A DNA stretch of 35,018 nt from JANNHP01 sp031404455 (GTDB lineage: Bacteria > Planctomycetota > JAJSAM01 > JAJVHW01), in contig JANNHP010000248.1 of the NCBI GenBank assembly GCA_031404455.1, positions 1 to 35,018 of the forward strand, in the 5' to 3' direction. Shown piece by piece: positions 31,006 to 35,018 of this stretch; position 1 is the first letter of the stretch; each line of letters starts with the position of its first letter. Under the pieces are notes generated by a model, which saw only the letters and a program-made list of their open reading frames with translations, made no database searches and was not told where the DNA came from. The translations under genes and the position numbers were made by a program.

Positions 31006-32919
31006 TCAGTCGAGCGGAACGGTCATGCGCATCTTCGACATCACTTCGTCCTGGATCTCGGGCTTCCACAGGTTCCCGAGGTGTCCGCCGTGATCGTTCA
31101 GGTCGAGTCGCCCGCCGAAGGTCGCCTTCAGGAACTCCACGTCCTCGGCGTCGAGCAAGAGGTCGTTCGCGTTCGTGATGACCTGGACCTGCGGGTTGTC
31201 GTGGAGCGCCGAGGCGACGGAGCGCAGGCTGCACAACCGCTCGAGCCGCGCCGCACCGGCGTCGTCGTTCGAGAGGTCGGACCGGCGACTCGCCTGGTCC
31301 GGCAGCACGAACGCGTAGAGGTACTCGAGGAAGGAGTACTCGGCGATCTCGCGGTACGAGGCGCTGCGGTCGGTGCCAGATCGCGGCGTCAGGAAGAAAT
31401 CGCCCGTCCGCCCGAGGGCGCGGGCCTGGTCGAGCACGTCCATCAGCGTCATGCGGAACGCGAGGCCGACGAGGAACTTGGCCTCGTTGTCGTTGAGCGG
31501 CAGCGGCCTGCCGGGCTGGAGGTCCTTCCCGCCTGCCATGTCGATCACGTGGCGGAAGAGCGCGCGGATGCGCCGATCGCGATCCTCGACGTTCGCCGAC
31601 ATCGTCAGGGGCAGGTTGAAGTAGCTGTCCATGCCGCGGACGGCGCGGACCAGGCTGACCGGCGGGTTGAGCGCGAGGTACCCGTCGATGTGCACGAGTC
31701 CTTCCGCGTCCGATTCCTCTTCGGCGGCGGCCATGAAGAGCACCTGCTGGCCGCCGAGCGACATGCCGACCACGCCGCGCCGGCACCCGACCAGATCACC
31801 GTGCCGGCTGCGCAGGTCGGCGTCGATCGCGGTGAGCGCGACGTGCACGTCGTGCGCGTCCCCGGGCGCGAACCCGGGGAAGTTCGCGGTGCCCGCCGCC
31901 TCGATGAAATCGAAGCACATCGAACTCGAGATCGCGACCGCGTGGTATCCGGCGCGGAACGCCATCTCCGCGAGCGCCGCCGTGCTGCCCGCGTCGCGGT
32001 GTCCGCCCGTGCCGGGGAGGATGAAGACGACCGGTGCCGCGTGGTCCTGGAGCCAGGCCTTGTAGCCGAGCTGCCGGCCGGTGGAGGCGATGAGCACGTC
32101 TTCGTCGTCCGCACGGCCCGGGAACTCGGGGTCACGGACGCCGAGGAAGACGTACTGCAACGTGTCCACCGCGGCGCCCGTCCCCGCCGTGAACACGTGG
32201 TCCGTCGGATCGAGCTGACGGTCGAGCACGCGCGCCATCCGTTCCAGGCGATACGGGTCGTACGTGGTCTTCGCGAACGTCACGTAGCCGTCCACGTGGT
32301 CGCTCAGGTCGTTCAGCTTGACGATCGGACCGGCCGGCGAGAAGTACGTGAGCGGGTCGAGGAACGTGTCGCCGACCCAGCCGACGCTGTCGCGGACCGT
32401 CGCGCCGGGCAGCGAGGTGTAAGCGGACTCCCTCCAGCCGAGGTCTCGCATCGCGAGGCCGGTGTCCTGACTGCGCGGCGCGGGCATGCCGTACCCCTCC
32501 GCCGCCTCGAAGATCCCGAGCACGCCGACCGTGGTGTTGGTCCCGAACCGCTGGGTCTCGAGCCACGCGGTCGCCCACTCGCCCTGGATGAGGTTGCTCA
32601 CGAGACGCATCGGGTAGAGCAGGTTCTTCCCGAAGCGCGTGAGCGACTCACGGGCGCCCTTCGGAACGATGAACCGCCATCCGTCCGAGAGCGGCGCGAC
32701 GACGTAGGCGGCCGCTGCGTGCTTCACCTCGTCGACCGTCCGGTTGACCGGCTCCCCGGGGTCGTCGAGCGGCGGGAACGTCAGCTCCGGTCGGCGGAAC
32801 TCCGCGGCGCCGGGGCCGTCGTACTTCGACCAGTCGCGGTGCTGCGTCTCGGCGGTGGCACATCCTGCTGCGAGCAGAGCCAGGGTCACAACGGCCGCAG
32901 ATCGGGTCGCGCGCTTCAT
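31006..32919 (-). CDS. Lipoprotein fusing an MlaA domain to an alpha/beta hydrolase
   Basis: A 637-residue outer-membrane-type lipoprotein: lipobox LLAAGC with Cys20. Residues about 50-215 match MlaA (VacJ), the lipoprotein that removes misplaced phospholipids from the outer leaflet: DDPGEPVNRTVDEV, YVVAPLSDGWRF, FGKNLLYPMRLVSNLIQG, RFGTNTTVGVLGIFEAAEGYG and LPGATVRDSVGWVGD. Residues about 290-637 form an alpha/beta hydrolase: strand plus VVFILPGTGGHRD (oxyanion region), nucleophile Ser387 in GMSLGG, likely acid Asp586 in TNANDLLLD, and His613 in DHGGHLG. Normal MlaA is about 250 residues and has no hydrolase. The fusion suggests a phospholipid- or ester-cleaving enzyme acting at the MlaA pore; the substrate is unknown. 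The start has AAGGGTG upstream. Confidence 0.88.
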   Translation of the reverse strand: MKRATRSAAVVTLALLAAGCATAETQHRDWSKYDGPGAAEFRRPELTFPPLDDPGEPVNRTVDEVKHAAAAYVVAPLSDGWRFIVPKGARESLTRFGKNLLYPMRLVSNLIQGEWATAWLETQRFGTNTTVGVLGIFEAAEGYGMPAPRSQDTGLAMRDLGWRESAYTSLPGATVRDSVGWVGDTFLDPLTYFSPAGPIVKLNDLSDHVDGYVTFAKTTYDPYRLERMARVLDRQLDPTDHVFTAGTGAAVDTLQYVFLGVRDPEFPGRADDEDVLIASTGRQLGYKAWLQDHAAPVVFILPGTGGHRDAGSTAALAEMAFRAGYHAVAISSSMCFDFIEAAGTANFPGFAPGDAHDVHVALTAIDADLRSRHGDLVGCRRGVVGMSLGGQQVLFMAAAEEESDAEGLVHIDGYLALNPPVSLVRAVRGMDSYFNLPLTMSANVEDRDRRIRALFRHVIDMAGGKDLQPGRPLPLNDNEAKFLVGLAFRMTLMDVLDQARALGRTGDFFLTPRSGTDRSASYREIAEYSFLEYLYAFVLPDQASRRSDLSNDDAGAARLERLCSLRSVASALHDNPQVQVITNANDLLLDAEDVEFLKATFGGRLDLNDHGGHLGNLWKPEIQDEVMSKMRMTVPLD

Positions 32920-33494
32920 GAAGTTGCACCCTTGACCGTTGTGGAGGGGGGCGGGAAGCTACCGAACCGGCCCCGGAGCCGCTCGTGTGGAACTGAGAGG
33001 CTGTGAATAAACCCCACGCGAGCGACGGTTGAGCCCTGGCGAGCCTGCTGCAAGGCGCTCGCGTGAAGGCAACTCCGATGAGTTTCCGAGCGCGAGCCCA
33101 CTCCCTGCGGCGCAGGGCGCCGCGAGGAGTCGCGTCGTCAGCGCGGGCAGCGCTGACGACGTGTACGCAGCAGCGGGCCGCCCGGGCTCAAACTCCCCTC
33201 GCTCCGTCCGGCACGCACGAGCCGCGCCGGCGCCGCGCGGGGTTGCCTCACACCCTCTGAGCCGACGGAATCATCGTTCGGCCGGACGGGGCGCCCCAAC
33301 TCGGACGATTCGAGCTCATCGCGCTGCACCACGACCGATCAGACCGGCCGCGGCGAAGGGTGCAAGTTGCGGGACGAGATGGTTCTCGGCGTCCTACCCG
33401 AAGGGCCCCCGCCGCGCCGCGCTCGCCACCTCGCGCCCGACGTCTTCGCGAGATCAGCGTGCGCGGGGGAATCGGCGCGGGTGCGTGGCGCCGG
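32920..33494. other. Gene-poor stretch with two strong inverted repeats
   Basis: No protein gene is convincing in these 575 bases; the open frames are low-complexity Arg/Ala/Pro sequence without ribosome-binding sites. It holds a 10-base inverted repeat with a 31-base spacer (33015-33024, 33056-33065) and a 12-base hairpin with a 5-base loop (33133-33144, 33150-33161). The promoter of the MlaA-hydrolase gene must lie at its left end. A small RNA is possible. Confidence 0.4.
33133..33161. terminator. Isolated perfect hairpin in a gene-poor region
   Basis: Arms cgtcgtcagcgc (33133-33144) and gcgctgacgacg (33150-33161) pair perfectly around gggca, and a G-T wobble plus a C-G pair extend the stem to 14. 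No gene ends close by on the plus strand; the nearest minus-strand gene stops at 33495. It could be a terminator of that minus gene (330 bases away) or the end of a small RNA. No T tract is present. Confidence 0.35.
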
Positions 33495-33809
33495 CTAGCG
33501 GCGCGGGGTCCCGTCGTCGAACAGGCGTCGCCAGATGTCCGGCCCGCCGACGATCTGCTCGGTCGTGCTCGCGGGCCTCTCGCACTCGACCGGCCCGGCG
33601 GGAAAGCCCATCTCCGACATGGCGTCCGCCGCGACGCCGGCGGCCGCCGGCGAGAAGAAGTACGCCGCGCCCCGCGCCCCGAGGCGCGCCCGGAAGACAG
33701 CGACGTCCGGCGGTTCGCCGGCTCGGTGGATTGCCCGCTTCAGGGCGCCGAGGAGTCGCTGCTCGAGGTTCCCGTCGACGACGGGCAGCTTGTGGCAGGT
33801 CCAGGTCAT
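33495..33809 (-). CDS. Small hypothetical protein
   Basis: A 104-residue protein starting at ATG 33809, preceded by GGAGGAAG about 9 bases upstream, which is the main reason to accept it over a longer frame reaching 33893. It has no signal peptide or transmembrane helix. Visible patterns are an N-terminal MTWTCHKLPVVDGN, a basic helix (QRLLGALKRAIHRAG), a strand-like VAVFRARLG, GAAYFFSPAAAGVA and a C-terminal GGPDIWRRLFDDGTP. I do not recognise the family. Codon bias toward G/C third positions fits the neighbouring real genes. It stands alone, flanked by gene-poor DNA on both sides. Confidence 0.55.
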   Translation of the reverse strand: MTWTCHKLPVVDGNLEQRLLGALKRAIHRAGEPPDVAVFRARLGARGAAYFFSPAAAGVAADAMSEMGFPAGPVECERPASTTEQIVGGPDIWRRLFDDGTPRR

Positions 33810-34286
33810 GTCGAGGGCTTCCTCCGGTACGGGCAGGAACAGGCTCGACGCGGAAGATGACACAGCGCGCAAGGGGCGCCGTCCCGCGGACACCCCGCCG
33901 GATACGGAGGCCGAGGTTCGGCCGCGAGCCCGGTGCGAGCCCGGGCGGACAAGGACCGCTGCGCCTCGGCTCCCGGCAACCGGCAGGCTCGCACGCCGTT
34001 CCTCGCGTCGTCGTCCTGCCGGGCCTCACGACGCGCGGAAGTGAATACGAGGTGTGAGTACGGAGCGGTGACCAGTTGGCCGATGCGCTCCTCGCCTCGG
34101 CCAGAGGTTGCGCCTCGACGCCTCGGACAGCCGAGTCCTCGACATCGTCCAGCCAGGAAATCGGCGTGAGGCGGACTTGCACCCGCTGACCCGCAAGACG
34201 TTGGACTATCCTGATCGCCATCGTTCGGCTCGCGACGGGCCATGGCGGCCCTTCCGCGACTGAACCGTGGCAGCAGGAGTCCCATC
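33810..34286. other. Gene-poor stretch, nothing recognised
   Basis: A 477-base gap between two divergent small genes. It contains open frames on both strands, but they are Arg/Pro/Ala-rich, lack ribosome-binding sites and match no family I know. The right end (about 34200-34286) must hold the promoter of the next gene, including the cAGGAGt ribosome-binding site at about 34272. Confidence 0.4.
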
Positions 34287-34769
34287 ATGAAGGACCCGGC
34301 CCATCCGCACGTCGATCGGCATCACGGCGACGCGGCGCACCCGCACGTCCGCACGTCGGCGCCCGATCCGGCGATGCGAAAGACTGTCTTGTTCGCCATC
34401 GTCGGAGGCGTCGTGGCGATCGGCGCCGTCATCGCGCTGATGCGCAGCACCGTCCGCGAGGTCAGCGTCAAGAACACGGGCAGCGTCGACGTCCGCGTGG
34501 AGTACGCATGGACGGCGGACGGGAGCCGCGTGACGCGCGACCGGCAGGTGGCGCCAGGCGGTTCGATCTCCTTCGGATTCGAGCCGAACTCCGAACTCGT
34601 GGTCTATCACCCCGCCCCCGACGAGAAGGCCGCCTGGGCGCTCATCCCCGTTGGCGAGGAGGACCGCGAGTTCGAGATCGCACCCAAGACCGGGGGCGTG
34701 CTCACAGCGAGCAACAGCGGCAAGCCCATCTCCCCCAAGCTGACCGCCGTCCCCGGCGCCAAGCGCTGA
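34287..34769 (+). CDS. Membrane-anchored small protein, unknown function
   Basis: A 160-residue protein. The N-terminal 29 residues are rich in His, Pro and Asp (MKDPAHPHVDRHHGD, AAHPHV) and could bind metal. One transmembrane helix lies at about 31-51 (KTVLFAIVGGVVAIGAVIAL). The following about 75 residues are beta-rich (VSVKNTGSVDVRVEYAWT, APGGSISFGFEP) and resemble a small Ig-like or DUF-type exported strand domain. The ATG at 34287 is preferred because AGGAG lies 8 bases upstream. A perfect 34-base palindrome follows the stop. Family not recognised. Confidence 0.72.
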   Translation: MKDPAHPHVDRHHGDAAHPHVRTSAPDPAMRKTVLFAIVGGVVAIGAVIALMRSTVREVSVKNTGSVDVRVEYAWTADGSRVTRDRQVAPGGSISFGFEPNSELVVYHPAPDEKAAWALIPVGEEDREFEIAPKTGGVLTASNSGKPISPKLTAVPGAKR

Positions 34770-35018
34770 ACGCAAGACGCGGAGGATGCGCGGCGATGCG
34801 CGCGCCGGAACCTTGGTGCGCGTCGCCGCCGTCGGCCGACGTCGGCCGACGGCGGCGTGCGTTGGTTGCCGGACTAGGACGGCTGACCGTTCTCGCACAT
34901 CTCGTCTGGCCTCGAAACGCAGGGTTTCCCTGGGTTCCAAGGGGCCTCGCCGGACCTCGCAAAGGGTACGGAGAGGGTACGAAAAACTTGGTTGCCGCTC
35001 GGGTAATCCGGTGCGGGT
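34770..35018. other. Right window edge, no gene seen
   Basis: Apart from the palindrome at 34824-34857, these 249 bases show no coding region I can support. A short direct repeat agggtacg occurs twice at about 34963-34980 (gggtacg-gagagggtacg). There is no recognisable tRNA or attachment core. A gene could begin beyond the edge. Confidence 0.4.
34824..34857 (+). terminator. Perfect 34-base palindrome after the small membrane protein gene
   Basis: Bases 34824-34840 are the exact reverse complement of 34841-34857, with no spacer. The centre is two adjacent copies of gtcggccgac, each itself a palindrome. It begins 55 bases after the stop at 34769 and is followed by tgcgttggtt, which is weakly T-rich. 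It is a likely transcription terminator; a cruciform or a protein-binding site is also possible because the symmetry exceeds what a terminator needs. Confidence 0.5.

Noticed and set aside
1..35018. CRISPR arrays, transposons or prophage
   Set aside because: No regularly spaced repeats, transposase, integrase or phage gene was seen; local repeats are short and explained by hairpins or glycine codons.
34900..35018. A possible integration (att) site at the right edge, from the agggtacg direct repeat
   Set aside because: The repeat is only 8 bases, no tRNA or integrase is adjacent, and the window ends too soon to judge.

Overview
The window is a GC-rich, gene-dense bacterial chromosome segment with about 32 supportable protein genes and no transposase, phage or CRISPR sequence. 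Gene content points to Planctomycetota or a close relative. The evidence is a stand-alone TPR protein carrying two RNA polymerase alpha C-terminal domains, secreted von Willebrand proteins with HEAT-like helices, several exported lipoproteins, a BatA/DUF58 pair, and frequent TTG and GTG starts. This is an inference from gene style, not from a marker phylogeny. An outer membrane is implied by an MlaA-type lipoprotein.

Layout. Positions 173-8192 are a nearly continuous minus-strand housekeeping run: murA, ffh, rpsP, an endonuclease III-like protein, maf, a DUF192 protein, a small membrane protein, an M19 dipeptidase, rpmE and prfA. Most neighbours overlap or lie within 20 bases. Positions 8348-11164 (minus) encode a very large glycine-rich exported protein. 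After a 550-base divergent gap, 11715-15067 (plus) carries the TPR-alphaCTD protein, ruvA and asnS. Positions 15263-17491 (minus) encode a second large exported protein with Ig-like and propeller-like parts. Positions 17713-19984 hold an orphan CheY-like receiver, an exported LSm-like/Spy-like protein and a coiled-coil membrane protein. Positions 20033-25026 (minus) are a tightly coupled run: ispA-like polyprenyl synthase, nadK, lipoprotein, DUF58, BatA-like. Positions 25082-26068 encode a plus-strand EamA transporter. Positions 26058-32919 (minus) encode mostly envelope or exported proteins: a small lipoprotein, TerB-DUF697-SHOCT, lipoprotein SodC, a secreted unknown, a secreted vWA protein, and an MlaA-alpha/beta-hydrolase fusion. 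Positions 32920-35018 are sparse, with two small hypothetical genes and several strong inverted repeats.

The most interesting items are the single-chain MlaA plus serine-hydrolase lipoprotein (31006-32919); the TPR protein with tandem alphaCTDs that keeps much of the DNA-contact surface (11715-13082); an apparent one-base frameshift separating a lipoprotein signal from its DUF192 domain (3211-3719); a perfect inverted repeat burying the rpmE ribosome-binding site (1601-1625); and a tRNA-like but non-canonical structured element upstream of the glycine-rich protein gene (11208-11292). All assignments come from reading the sequence and from family knowledge; no database search was run.
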